Assembly (NCBI RefSeq): GCF_013343235.1
Contig: NZ_CP040094.1
Span: 7,125,001-7,189,000 of the forward strand
Direction of reading: 5' to 3'
DNA from: Nostoc sp. TCL240-02
Lineage (GTDB): Bacteria; Cyanobacteriota; Cyanobacteriia; Cyanobacteriales; Nostocaceae
Length of the DNA: 64,000 nucleotides
Below, one piece after another: positions 19,392 through 28,800 of this stretch (its first letter is position 1; every line of letters starts with the position of its first letter). The position numbers and the translations under genes were made by a program. The notes beneath the pieces were generated by a model. The model was not told the DNA's origin and did no database searches. It was given only the letters and a program-made list of their open reading frames with translations.

Positions 19392-20342
19392 TTAAACTTT
19401 CTGAATAAACCGACGACCTAGCAAACCTTGGGGTCTAACTAATAACATGATAAATAATATTCCATAAGCTACAGCTTCTTTGTAACCGGAATATTCTGCC
19501 GGCACAAAAGCTTCAACTAATCCAATGAGTAATCCTCCTAAAACTGCGCCGGGAATACTACCTAAACCACCTAAGACAATTACCGCTAAACCCCGCAACC
19601 CAAAAGCAATGCCGAAATATGGGCCAGCAATACTAACACTAGAGGCGACTAAGGTTCCTGCTAATCCTGCTAAGAAACTGCTGATGAAGAATGTGAGGAT
19701 GATAAAGCGATCGCTATTAATGCCTAACAAACTAGCTGTAGTCGGATCTTCTGCGATCGCTTGCATTGCTTTACCATACTTAGTTCGATTGATAAAGTAG
19801 GTAATAATTGCCACAATCGCAACTGATACAGCAAAAATTATTATCTGAACGGTGCGAATAGGAATTTCCTTTTCTGGAGTACCAAAGTTAATTGAAGGTG
19901 GTAAATTCCCATAAGTATCTGCGGGATATGTGTAACTTTCTGCGCCTACCAAATACTGGATTAAGTTCACAATTACCACTGCTACCCCCAAGCTGGAAAC
20001 AACAGTTAGCAAGGGATCAGATCCTTGACGGCGTAAAGGTTGAAAAGCAACCCGTTCCATCACTACCCCGATTAATCCCGCTAAGGTACTTCCTAAAATC
20101 AAGGCTATAGCAAATGGTAATTTTATTGGTAAGACTGCATTCGCTAGCAAACCATTAAATCCAAAGTTACCACCCATAAGGGCATAAGTGAAATATGCAC
20201 CCAAGGTAAAAATCGCACCATGAGCTAAATTAATGATGCCCAGAATAGAATAAACTAAGGTATATCCCAATGCAAAAATTGCATAGATACTACCAATAGA
20301 TAATCCGTTCAAAAATTGTTGCAGAAATAGAGTAATATCCAT
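19392..20342 (-). CDS. livH: Branched-chain/neutral amino-acid ABC permease (LivH-like)
   Basis: 316-aa inner-membrane permease. Marks of the LivH family are NGLSIGSIYAIFALGYTLVYSILGIINLAHG at the N-terminus (in two adjoining segments), GKAMQAIAEDPTTASLLGIN in the coupling loop, and RGLAVIVLGGLGSIPGAVLGG. Likely NatD. It starts 7 bases after the stop of the binding-protein gene, so translation is probably coupled. Confidence 0.94.
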   Translation of the reverse strand: MDITLFLQQFLNGLSIGSIYAIFALGYTLVYSILGIINLAHGAIFTLGAYFTYALMGGNFGFNGLLANAVLPIKLPFAIALILGSTLAGLIGVVMERVAFQPLRRQGSDPLLTVVSSLGVAVVIVNLIQYLVGAESYTYPADTYGNLPPSINFGTPEKEIPIRTVQIIIFAVSVAIVAIITYFINRTKYGKAMQAIAEDPTTASLLGINSDRFIILTFFISSFLAGLAGTLVASSVSIAGPYFGIAFGLRGLAVIVLGGLGSIPGAVLGGLLIGLVEAFVPAEYSGYKEAVAYGILFIMLLVRPQGLLGRRFIQKV

Positions 20343-20349
20343 ATTGCAA

Positions 20350-21594
20350 CTATTTTATAAATACAAATTTTCCAGTATTTCCATCTTTATCCATCTTGAT
20401 TTGGGCGACGTAAAATTCTTTTTGAATCACATCCCCTACTGGTGTAAAAGCAATCTCGCCTAAAGGTGTATTATACTTTCCAGCTAATATTTGCTTGTTC
20501 AATTCTGTCCGCAGTTTATCAAGAGGTAATGTGCTGATTTTGGTTTTTTTATCCAACTCTTTCAGAGCCTCAACATACACCTGCACCGCCGCAAAAGATT
20601 GACCAGTAAATTGGGCTGGTTCTTTTTTGTATTGCTCAATATAGGTTTGGCGAAATGTCTTATTAATCTCACCAGGATATTCAGGACTGTACGCTTGAGC
20701 AATCAGCACACCATCGCAAAGGGCTTTACACACTGATAAAACATTGGGTGTATTCAGACCATTACCACCAATAATTATGCCTTTATAACCCAACTCTCGC
20801 AGTTGCCGCACTAAGTTACCACCATCAGCAGCTAGTCCTGAAATAATTACTAAATCTGGTTTTAAATTAATTGCATTAGTAGCTTGTGCTTGAAAGTCGG
20901 TATCAGTAGTTTGGAACTTTTGAACTGTTACTAATTCTAGCCCTTGCTCTTTAACTGCTTTTTGAAAAATCTCCGTTTCTGATTTGTTAAAAGCATCATT
21001 TTGGGCGTAAAAAACTGCTACTTTTTTAATTTGAGGATTCTGCTTGAGTGCAGCTTTAAGCGAATTAGGGGCAACTATAGAAACAGGTGCAGATACGCGA
21101 GCTACATAATCACCGATTTCTGGAATTCCGTTTGCGGTATTTGATGCTCCAATAACTGGAACTTTAGCACGTTCGGCAACGGGGTCAGCACTAAAAGCTT
21201 GCTGTGATAAAGTAGGGCCAACAATACCGACAACCTTATCCTTGTTAATTAAAGTTTGAAAAGCGTTAATTGCTCCAGCTTCATCACCGCTAGTATCTTG
21301 GGCTATTAATTTAATCGGAGTGCCGTTAATACCACCTTTGCTATTGAAATACTTCTCGGCAATTTTGGCCCCCACAAATCCCTCTTGACCGAGTAATGCT
21401 ACGTTGCTGGTTTGTGCTAAGGCAATACCGATGGGAATCGCACCCGATGTAGTCGTTGTCTGGGCAGTGTTAGTAGTAGTGTTATTTGGATTACTATTTG
21501 GAGTATTTGTCACAGAGCTACCGCCACCACAGCCTGTTAGTAGCAAAGCGCAAGTTGATAATAATGCTGTTGTCTGAGCGATCGCGTTGTTCAT
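20350..21594 (-). CDS. livK: Amino-acid ABC transporter substrate-binding lipoprotein (LivK-like)
   Basis: 414-aa periplasmic binding protein and first gene of the transporter operon. A lipoprotein signal ends LLLTGC near residue 22, followed by a flexible Asn/Thr-rich linker and the type-I periplasmic-binding fold: GIALAQTSNVALLGQEGFVGA, LIAQDTSGDEAGAINAFQ, VVGIVGPTLSQ, and DLVIISGLAADGG. Likely NatB of the neutral amino-acid system. The 226-base gap upstream should hold the operon promoter. A GTAN8CAC near-match to an NtcA site lies there but lacks a well-spaced -10. Confidence 0.93.
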   Translation of the reverse strand: MNNAIAQTTALLSTCALLLTGCGGGSSVTNTPNSNPNNTTTNTAQTTTTSGAIPIGIALAQTSNVALLGQEGFVGAKIAEKYFNSKGGINGTPIKLIAQDTSGDEAGAINAFQTLINKDKVVGIVGPTLSQQAFSADPVAERAKVPVIGASNTANGIPEIGDYVARVSAPVSIVAPNSLKAALKQNPQIKKVAVFYAQNDAFNKSETEIFQKAVKEQGLELVTVQKFQTTDTDFQAQATNAINLKPDLVIISGLAADGGNLVRQLRELGYKGIIIGGNGLNTPNVLSVCKALCDGVLIAQAYSPEYPGEINKTFRQTYIEQYKKEPAQFTGQSFAAVQVYVEALKELDKKTKISTLPLDKLRTELNKQILAGKYNTPLGEIAFTPVGDVIQKEFYVAQIKMDKDGNTGKFVFIK

Positions 21595-21820
21595 CGTTAA
21601 ATAATCATGTAGTTATTAGATATTCGGCAAAAGCTCACAGTAATTTTCATAATCTACAAACAAAATGACGCAGATTTATACTTTTGCACGAATTCTATTA
21701 AATCATTCTTATTTCACCATGCAAAGACAAATATTCAAAGTGCTGCTAAATACAAATTATTATAATTAGTAATGATTTTATCATTCCCCATCAGTTTAGT
21801 TGAATCCTAAGTAAGCACTT

Positions 21821-22216
21821 TTAAACCCCTTTTTCGCTACCAGGTAATCCTTTAGGTTCATAGTGACGGCAACCATTACATGGGCCGTCAGGGTTAACAG
21901 CACAACGCATATAACCAGAGCGGGCATTAAATTTGCAGCTGATATCGCCAATTAGATAACCTACCCCTTCTAAATAATAGCGATCGCTTTCAATCGGTCT
22001 AAGGTTTTGCCGTCCCTGCACTACTGAAAAATTCATGGCTGCTTGCCTCATCCGTAGGCGCGATCGCGCATGGGTTTTGCGGATCGCCCACAGAGAAATC
22101 AGGGACGGTAAAAAACCAACGGCAATTACTAAAAGTGTCTTTAACACCTTCTTTTTACCTCTTCTGTGCGCTGATCGATTGTCCCTGATGTTGCACTCTG
22201 GTTTACGGAAGTGCAA
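21821..22216 (-). CDS. Conserved cyanobacterial hypothetical (DUF6464-type)
   Basis: 131 aa with a basic N-terminus, one hydrophobic segment (LKTLLVIAVGFLPSLISLW), and a C-terminal domain YYLEGVGYLIGDISCKFNAR ending in RCAVNPDGPCNGCRHYE. Four Cys in that domain suggest a metal- or disulfide-bound knot. I recall this pattern as DUF6464, found only in cyanobacteria. A later start near the hydrophobic segment is possible. Function unknown. Confidence 0.75.
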   Translation of the reverse strand: MHFRKPECNIRDNRSAHRRGKKKVLKTLLVIAVGFLPSLISLWAIRKTHARSRLRMRQAAMNFSVVQGRQNLRPIESDRYYLEGVGYLIGDISCKFNARSGYMRCAVNPDGPCNGCRHYEPKGLPGSEKGV

Positions 22217-22373
22217 ATATTAGGGCAGTTTTGCCTAATTGCAACCATAGTTGGTGGCGATTAGCAATGGCAGTGTAGTATCTAGCAATTTTAACGAAGA
22301 AGTTCCTTCTGCCACTTCAATCAGCATAACTGTTACAACCCCAGGCGTGAACTGCCGTTGAATGTTGATAATT

Positions 22374-22880
22374 TTAAGATTTGTTGACTAATGCCTTTTT
22401 GCACAAGTGTCTTGCGTTAGTCTCCGCCCCATTCTTGTTTTTTCTGTGTCGCTGCGATGCTAATCTTTTTTTGGTTTGCTGACGAAGTTGCTGTGCTAGC
22501 AGTGCAGCTTCCCTTTCGGCTCGGAATAAATCAACTTTTCGCGTTGTCAAAATAAATGATTCGTCAGGTTTTTGTTTTACCCAAGGGACGCTAATTGCGA
22601 AATACTGACAAATCTGTTTACCTAGCTCCTTCTTCAAGAGTGGATAACGTTTTTGACTATTCAGTGTGTTAGCGATCGCTTTCAACTCCAATATCGCGGC
22701 TTCCAACTCTCCCGCCATCTGATTGATGCGCTCTACTTGTGTTATCAAACGCTCTCGTTCACTGATGATTTTTTCCTGTTGGGGTTGCAGTGGAACTATT
22801 GCAGTAGTTACAGGTGTAGGCTGTAACAGCGAGACTTTCAGCAAAATGGGCTTTTTATCCGTGTCTGAGATTTTTTTCAT
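22374..22880 (-). CDS. Coiled-coil hypothetical protein, 168 aa
   Basis: Not recognised. Residues 40-75 (ISERERLITQVERINQMAGE and following) form a predicted coiled coil. A central piece QICQYFAISVPWVKQKPDESF follows, and the tail is strongly basic (RHRKNKNGAETNARH). There is no signal peptide. It could be a nucleic-acid-binding or structural protein, but nothing specific supports that. It lies alone, 157 bases from the DUF6464-type gene on the same strand. Confidence 0.6.
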   Translation of the reverse strand: MKKISDTDKKPILLKVSLLQPTPVTTAIVPLQPQQEKIISERERLITQVERINQMAGELEAAILELKAIANTLNSQKRYPLLKKELGKQICQYFAISVPWVKQKPDESFILTTRKVDLFRAEREAALLAQQLRQQTKKRLASQRHRKNKNGAETNARHLCKKALVNKS

Positions 22881-22988
22881 ACTACCTCAAGTAAGGCTAG
22901 CTGACTTTTAAGGCATTTTAGCAGCAAATTAGTATATTTGTACTATAATTTTTATACGAGATTTAATCTGAGAAATTTTGACTATTTT

Positions 22989-23048
22989 GTAGGATGGGCA
23001 ACATGAGCGTCCCTTGTATTTCCGGGCGGGCAAGATTGCCCACCCCAC
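22989..23048. repeat. Palindromic dispersed repeat (gggcaa ... ttgccc)
   Basis: 60 bases with ends gtaggatgggcaa and ttgcccaccccac, paired over 11 of 13 bases. A half copy (cccaccccacaagaa) is seen at 8678-8692. This is a common type of non-coding repeat in cyanobacterial spacers. Confidence 0.65.
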
Positions 23049-23151
23049 AAGAATCATCAGCAACGCTCAACTTTCCAAACATTTTCTAAAAGCAAAAGAT
23101 TTGCCAGCGCTGATAATATTTCTATAGGACTCATATTTTATTTTTGAAAAA

Positions 23152-23613
23152 ATGAGATTAAGAATATACCAAATAGCTGATACCGAAGAAATTATGAAGT
23201 TGTTCTACGACACTATTCATGAAGTGAATATTCATGATTACACACAAGAACAAGTAGATGCTTGGGCACCAGCAAATATGGATATTGACCTTTGGATTAA
23301 AGGTTTAGGAAGTAAGTTTACTTATGTCGCAGAGGAAAATAGTAAAATTATCGGTTTTGGGGAACTAGAGGCTAATGGACATATTGACCATTTTTACTGT
23401 CATAAAGATTTTCAAAGAAAAGGGATTGGTAAAAAAATCTTAGAACAGCTTGAATGCAAAGCAAAGTCTTTAGGAATTGAAAGGTTATTTACAGAAGCTA
23501 GTATTACAGCTAAACCGTTTTTTGAAAGCCAGAATTTTATTGTTGTGAAACAGCAAGAGGTGGAACGGAGAGGGCAAAAACTGATAAATTTTATTATGGA
23601 AAAATCAATTTAA
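23152..23613 (+). CDS. GNAT-family N-acetyltransferase
   Basis: 153 aa. It starts with the GNAT pattern RIYQIADTEEIMKLFYDTIH. The acetyl-CoA loop is HKDFQRKGIGKKILEQLE (Q..G.G.G/K type), and the strand before it is FGELEANGHIDHFYCH. Acceptor unknown; the fold is shared with YafP-like acetyltransferases. It is preceded by a 270-base spacer containing a palindromic repeat. The AT-rich context matches the adjacent spacer. Confidence 0.88.
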   Translation: MRLRIYQIADTEEIMKLFYDTIHEVNIHDYTQEQVDAWAPANMDIDLWIKGLGSKFTYVAEENSKIIGFGELEANGHIDHFYCHKDFQRKGIGKKILEQLECKAKSLGIERLFTEASITAKPFFESQNFIVVKQQEVERRGQKLINFIMEKSI

Positions 23614-23764
23614 TAACTACTAAATAGGTTCTATTAAAACAAGTAAATTATTTTGAAAAGATTGACTTAAATTCACCGAGAGTATTAAAATTCTCTCAAT
23701 AACTAAGAATAAAATTTTATATGGTCTGTTATGTGGAAGTGCGTTAGTCTTGCCATGCCACTAC

Positions 23765-24805
23765 TTAAGATAGGCTTGCTCTATCAATAATTTCTGAATT
23801 AATTTTAAATTGCAGTTTTTCTCGTAATTGTTGTGCTTGCTGATAAGCTACTGTCCGCCCTTTGTTTAAATTGTGTAATTCTGCTGGTTCCAAAGGTTGA
23901 ATATAGTAACGCAAGCGAGTTCTCATTGCCCAAATTCCCATTGAAGGAAACAGAATTAAGACAAACATGAAAGGCGATAAAGGTAAGAATGGTAATTTGA
24001 CTAGTCGTTGCAATTTTTGCAAATTAACAGCCCAAGGATGTAAAAATTCACTCCCAATGCAAACTACTGGGAGAATAGGAATATGATAGCGATCGCTCAA
24101 CTTAACAAAACTCACATCAAACTTTTCTAGTTGATAGCGTCTTTTCCAACCTTTCAGAGGGCCGCGGATACCTTCGGGTGCATATAAAATAATTTTATTT
24201 TGGGCTATAGCTGCCTCAAAATCATCTAATTCGGCTCGCACACCACCCAAAACCTGCGACCATCTGGGTGGTAGCCACCAAATAACCCAAGGATGATCAA
24301 ATAATGCTGGACTTGCTACAGGTTGTACCACCCATCCTCTAGCTTCACTTAATAAATAACCCAAAGTCAAAAAGTCCCAAGGAAAACTCATCCCTGCGTG
24401 ATTCATTGCCACAATCAATGGCCCTGTTTGCGGCAAGTTTTCGACTTGTTTTAATTCTCCCCGAAAATAGTATTTGACGATGGGACCAAGAACTTCTTTG
24501 CGAAAAGCTTGTTGATATTTGGGATCAAATTCACCAAGTTCTTTTCGGGGTGAACGGAAACCAAGACGCAACCAGCGAATCAGCATCGCTAGATAAAATC
24601 CGCCAGGAATTAAAAATAATCCATATTCGGGCCAATTCCAACCGTCTGTATCGGTATGATAGTGCTGCCAATGGCGGTTAAATAAAATTAGCCAGCCTGG
24701 AGGGTACCAAAGACAAAACCAATCAAACCAGCTAAATATATAGCCTTCACCTGGTGCATTTTCCAGTTGAGTATCGAGGAGGTTTTGGGAGTGTTGATTA
24801 ATCAA
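23765..24805 (-). CDS. 1-acyl-glycerol-3-phosphate acyltransferase-like protein
   Basis: 346-aa acyltransferase of the PlsC superfamily, probably acting on membrane lipid or pigment precursors. The acceptor-site motif is VAMNHAGMSFPWDF. His and Asp are separated by seven residues rather than the canonical four, as I recall from a cyanobacterial subgroup. The second block is LYAPEGIRGPLKGWKR (EGTR-like). An N-terminal stretch (WFDWFCLWYPPGWLILFN) and one near residue 280 are hydrophobic. Substrate is open. Confidence 0.8.
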   Translation of the reverse strand: MINQHSQNLLDTQLENAPGEGYIFSWFDWFCLWYPPGWLILFNRHWQHYHTDTDGWNWPEYGLFLIPGGFYLAMLIRWLRLGFRSPRKELGEFDPKYQQAFRKEVLGPIVKYYFRGELKQVENLPQTGPLIVAMNHAGMSFPWDFLTLGYLLSEARGWVVQPVASPALFDHPWVIWWLPPRWSQVLGGVRAELDDFEAAIAQNKIILYAPEGIRGPLKGWKRRYQLEKFDVSFVKLSDRYHIPILPVVCIGSEFLHPWAVNLQKLQRLVKLPFLPLSPFMFVLILFPSMGIWAMRTRLRYYIQPLEPAELHNLNKGRTVAYQQAQQLREKLQFKINSEIIDRASLS

Positions 24806-24941
24806 AACGGTTAAAGTTCAGACAAACATTTGATTAAAAGTGCATTATAGCTTTATAGTTTTGCCATTGGTATCTGACTCAGGTTAAGGGCATCTCAAAC
24901 ACTACTGACAAGAGGTTTAGAAAAATTATCCTGTTGGATTG

Positions 24942-25100
24942 ACATCCTCACCGCCGTGAACGGTCGGTGATTCTGGAGTAATGAGTAATAAGTAATGAGT
25001 AGATACCCGTTTTTCATCCACTCATTACTCATTACTCATTACTCATTACTTTAAAGCCGTGCTGGAAGCACAGGGTTTTAGACCTATTTTTCTGATAAGA
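24942..25100. other. Remnant resembling an IS200/IS605 right end
   Basis: The blocks gacatcctcaccgccgtgaa (24942) and agccgtgctggaagcacagg (25055), followed by gttttagacc, look like the hairpin-bearing end left downstream of tnpB genes in Nostoc-type IS605 elements. They are split here by the heptanucleotide hairpin at 24977-25050. No tnpA or tnpB is present. Assignment is from memory of the motif only. Confidence 0.4.
24977..25050. repeat. Heptanucleotide repeats forming a long hairpin
   Basis: Tandem agtaatg heptamers (24977-25000) face tandem actcatt heptamers (25020-25050) across a 19-base spacer. The two arms pair over 24 bases with one mismatch. Such heptamer tandem repeats are well known in Nostoc and relatives, but a head-to-head arrangement making a long hairpin is less usual. 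Confidence 0.85.
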
Positions 25101-25603
25101 AAGCAGCAATTATGTTGGGAGCATCCCAATTTTTCAAAAATTCACGGAACTAAGGCACAAACCCTTTATAACTGTCTTCCCTCTGCGAGACGTTGTGCTA
25201 ATGCGGTTCGTTTCTTTATTCTCTTATTTCGCTCAAGGAATATTTATAATGTGAAAAACTAAGTTATGTATGAATCATAGCAATTTAACGTTCTATAAAT
25301 TTGTAGGAATGCGTAATTCTTGAAAATTATCAAATTGCTTTATGATTATACTATTTTGGCATTACACAGCAATAAAATTTAATATTTATTTTATAGTTAG
25401 CTTCTTAGGTCGCACAACCTTACAACAGTGAACATTCATTAGAACTGTGGCAGAGGAGTTAAATCAGTGAATAACAAGCAATGAAGGCTAATAAATAATA
25501 TTGGTGTTTCGCCAAAAGATGAAATTGATAACAACTAATGATTATTTAAATTCTTCCTCAAGTTGGAGCCAGATGGCAAGACACTTGTCCTAATCTTCCT
25601 ATT
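25101..25603. other. Gene-free spacer upstream of the XRE/kinase pair
   Basis: At 25115-25134 lies a palindromic block ttgggagcatcccaattttt that resembles the end sequence of the ISKra4-type element near 40603-40617; no other part of that element is here. The rest is AT-rich with no convincing ORF. It should contain the promoter for the regulator/kinase operon. Confidence 0.45.
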
Positions 25604-25858
25604 ATGGAACTAAAAAAGCCACTAAAAATTTCAGATTTAATCCGTGAACTTCGGCAGCAACTGGATCTTTCTCAGGAAAAATTTGCAGCTAAGTTAGGAG
25701 TTTCTCTGCGAACAGTCAATCGCTGGGAGAACGGATCTACAGTGCCTTCACAGATGGCACTAAAGCTGATTGAAGAAATGTTACAAAAGATGGGCGAATC
25801 AGGCAAAAGACTACTGAACGAGTATCTCCTAAAAGCGGAGCAATGGGAGGACTCTTAA
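25604..25858 (+). CDS. XRE-type helix-turn-helix regulator, 84 aa
   Basis: A single DNA-binding domain. The helix-turn-helix spans about residues 11-62 (LIRELRQQLDLSQEKFAAKL, GVSLRTVNRWENGSTVPSQM). It is followed by a short helical tail ending AEQWEDS. There is no sensor domain. Its TAA is one base before the ATG of the hybrid kinase, so the two are translationally coupled and the regulator probably acts with the kinase or on its operon. Length and layout match minimal XRE regulators. Confidence 0.88.
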   Translation: MELKKPLKISDLIRELRQQLDLSQEKFAAKLGVSLRTVNRWENGSTVPSQMALKLIEEMLQKMGESGKRLLNEYLLKAEQWEDS

Positions 25859-25859
25859 G

Positions 25860-28800
25860 ATGATGTTGAAAATACCAGAAAAAATTTTGATGATGCGCTC
25901 TTGGTTACTAACTTATGGTGTGATGATTCTCGCAGTCATAGCGGCACTACTATCGACGCAACTATTACTACCAGTCTTTGATCCGAGCGTATTTACATTA
26001 TTTTATGCTGCCGTGGCAATCAGCGCCTGGTACGGCGGCATGGGACTTGGAGTATTAGCGATCGCATTATCTGTTATAACTGCGCTCTATTTTTTAATCG
26101 AGCCAATCTACTCGTTCAATTTTCTCAGCCTGAACGTCTTAGTACAATTAACCACATTCTCACTAGTATCCTTCTTAATTACCGCCCTCTCTTCAGAGTT
26201 GCGAACTGCTAGACGCAAGGCAGAGACAAGCCTGAAATTGTTGCAAAATAGCGAAATGCGGTTTAGCCGACTGGCAGAATCCAACATCATTGGAGTTATC
26301 GTCACTGATATGAAGAAGGGCTCCATCATGGAAGCCAATGATGCTTTTCTGAAAATGGTCGGCTATACGCGAGAAAATTTAACCGCTAACCAAATAAAGT
26401 GGCGTGAGATTACCCCACCTGAATATCTTCTATTGAGTGAGCGTTCAGTGGAAGAAGTAAAAACCACTGGAGTATGTAAACCTTTTGAGAAGGAATATAT
26501 CTGCAAAGATGGCACAAGAGTTCCCGTTTTGCTCGGTTCTGTCCTTGTAGAAGACAGCGAAGAAACTGTCATTGGCTTTGTTGTTGATTTGAGCGAACGC
26601 AAACAAGCCGAACAAATATTGCGGGAAAAGGAAGAACGTCTGAGGTTAGCTAACGAGCGTTTTCAGTTAGCAGCATCTGCGGTCAACTGTCTCATTTATG
26701 ACTGGAATTTAGAACAGGATACCGTTGAAAGAACCGATGGATTAACCCGGATTTTGGGCTATTCCCTTGATATCGCTGAACCAACAGGTAATTGGTGGCG
26801 TGAACTTGTCCATCCAGAGGATTTGCCGCGCTTACAAGAGGAGTCAGCCATTGCTTTGGCAAATAGCGATCGCTATACTGCTGAGTATCGAATTCGCAAA
26901 CAAGATAACCAGTACGTCTATGTACTGGATCAAGGAATAGTGGTGCAACGCGATGCTGATGGAAAACCAGTCCGCATAGTTGGCAGCACTACAGATATTA
27001 GCGATGTCTACGACGAGCTTCGCTTACGCAAGCAAGCAGAGAAAGCAGTCCAAGAAAGTGAAGAGCGACTCAGGAGTTTTGTCAAAGCAAATATAGTTGG
27101 CATTATCTTTGGTGATGTAAATGGTAGTATCACTGAAGCCAACGACGAATTCTTGAGAATTGTGGGCTATGCCCAAGCAGATATTCAGGCAGGTAGATTG
27201 CGTTGGAGTAATATTACGCCTCCTGAGTATGAATATTTAGATGAACTGGCTATTGCCGAAGCAAAAGTAAAGGGAACCTGTACACCTTATGAGAAGGAAT
27301 GTATTCGCAAAGATGGTTCTATTGTCCCAGTTGTAGTTGGCTACTCTCTTTTAGGAGAATCTGGGCAGAAATCAGTTGCATTTATTCTTGATATTAGTGA
27401 TCTCAAGCAAGCTAAAAAAGCGCTGAGTCAGAGTCAAGAGCAATTTCAAGCTTTTATGGACAATATTCCCGCCGCAGCATGGATTACCAATGCAGACGGA
27501 CGTATACTTTACCTCAGTCCAACTTATCTGAGCATATTTGATGTAGCAGCCAAAAAAGCGATTAATAAAAACATTTTTGACCTATATCCAGCCCAAATCG
27601 CTCAACCTCTCCTTGATAACATTAGAATAGTTGCCCAAACGAATCAGGTTGTTGAAACCATCGAGTCTGCCCCACGCACAGATGGCACTCTAGGGGAATT
27701 TTTGGTATATCAATTTCCCATTGCAAATGCGACAGGGCAACGTCTAGTAGGAGGGGTTGCAGTTGACATCACCGAACGCGAACGCATCCTTCGTGAACGC
27801 CAGCTTGCAGAACTTGCTTTGCAAGAGCGCAGTGAAAGACTTAAACTGCTCTCTGAAACCACTAGTGATTTGCTTTCAACCGAGCGTCCGTTGGATTTAA
27901 TGAACAGTTTGTTTGGTAAACTCTCGGCGCAAATGGATTTGCATTTTTACTTCCACTATCTAATTGAGACGCACGAAAATCAGCAGAAACTTCGATTAGT
28001 AGCTTGGAACGGTATTACTGATGAAGTATTTCAAGCAATTGAATACCTGGAATTTAATCAAGGGATGTGTGGACTAACAGCGCAAGAACGCCGTCAAATT
28101 GTCGTCAATAATGTGCTGAACTCTACTCATCCAAATGCCCACATCCTCAAGTCTTTGGAAATCACAGCCTATGCCGGTCAACCGTTAATTGCTCAGGGAA
28201 AGCTGCTTGGTGTCCTTTCCTTTGCCAGTCGCACCCGTACTCACTTTACCTCTGGGGAGATTGCGCTACTGCAAGCAACCTCCGATCAGATAGCGGTTGC
28301 CTTGGAACGCGCCGAGTTAATGACTTCGTTACAGCGACGCAAAGAAGAATTGATCCAAGCGAACCGGATTAAAGATGAATTTTTGGCGGTTCTTTCCCAC
28401 GAACTTCGCACGCCGCTAAACCCGATTTTGGGATGGTCAAAGTTACTGCAAACTAAAAAGTATGATGAAGCAACCACCACTCGCGCTCTCGAAACCATTG
28501 AGCGTAATGCCAAACTTCAGACTCAACTCATTGAAGACTTACTAGATGTCTCTCGCATTTTACAAGGTAAACTGAGTTTGAATATTGCTCCTGTAAATCT
28601 GGAAACTGCGATCGCATCTGCAATAGAAACTGTACGTCTAGCCGCCCAAGCTAAATCTATCAATTTGCGATTTACGGTTTTAGATTTGAAATTAGAAAAT
28701 TCTCAGATAAATTTAGAATCTATCGATTTTAACAACCAAGCTGACAATCTCAAATCTCAAATTCAAGTTGCACTTCCAGCGTCCCAAAGGTGTAATTCAA

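Noticed and set aside
21740..21753. NtcA-type site (GTAN8CAC on the minus strand) upstream of the livK-like gene
   Set aside because: One half site deviates and there is no TAN3T box at the expected 20-24 base distance.
24977..25050. CRISPR-like or riboswitch-like hairpin
   Set aside because: Heptamer tandem repeats facing each other; no spacers, no conserved aptamer features.
25059..25262. 67-aa ORF starting in the IS605-like remnant
   Set aside because: Starts within repeat sequence; composition and lack of motifs suggest chance.
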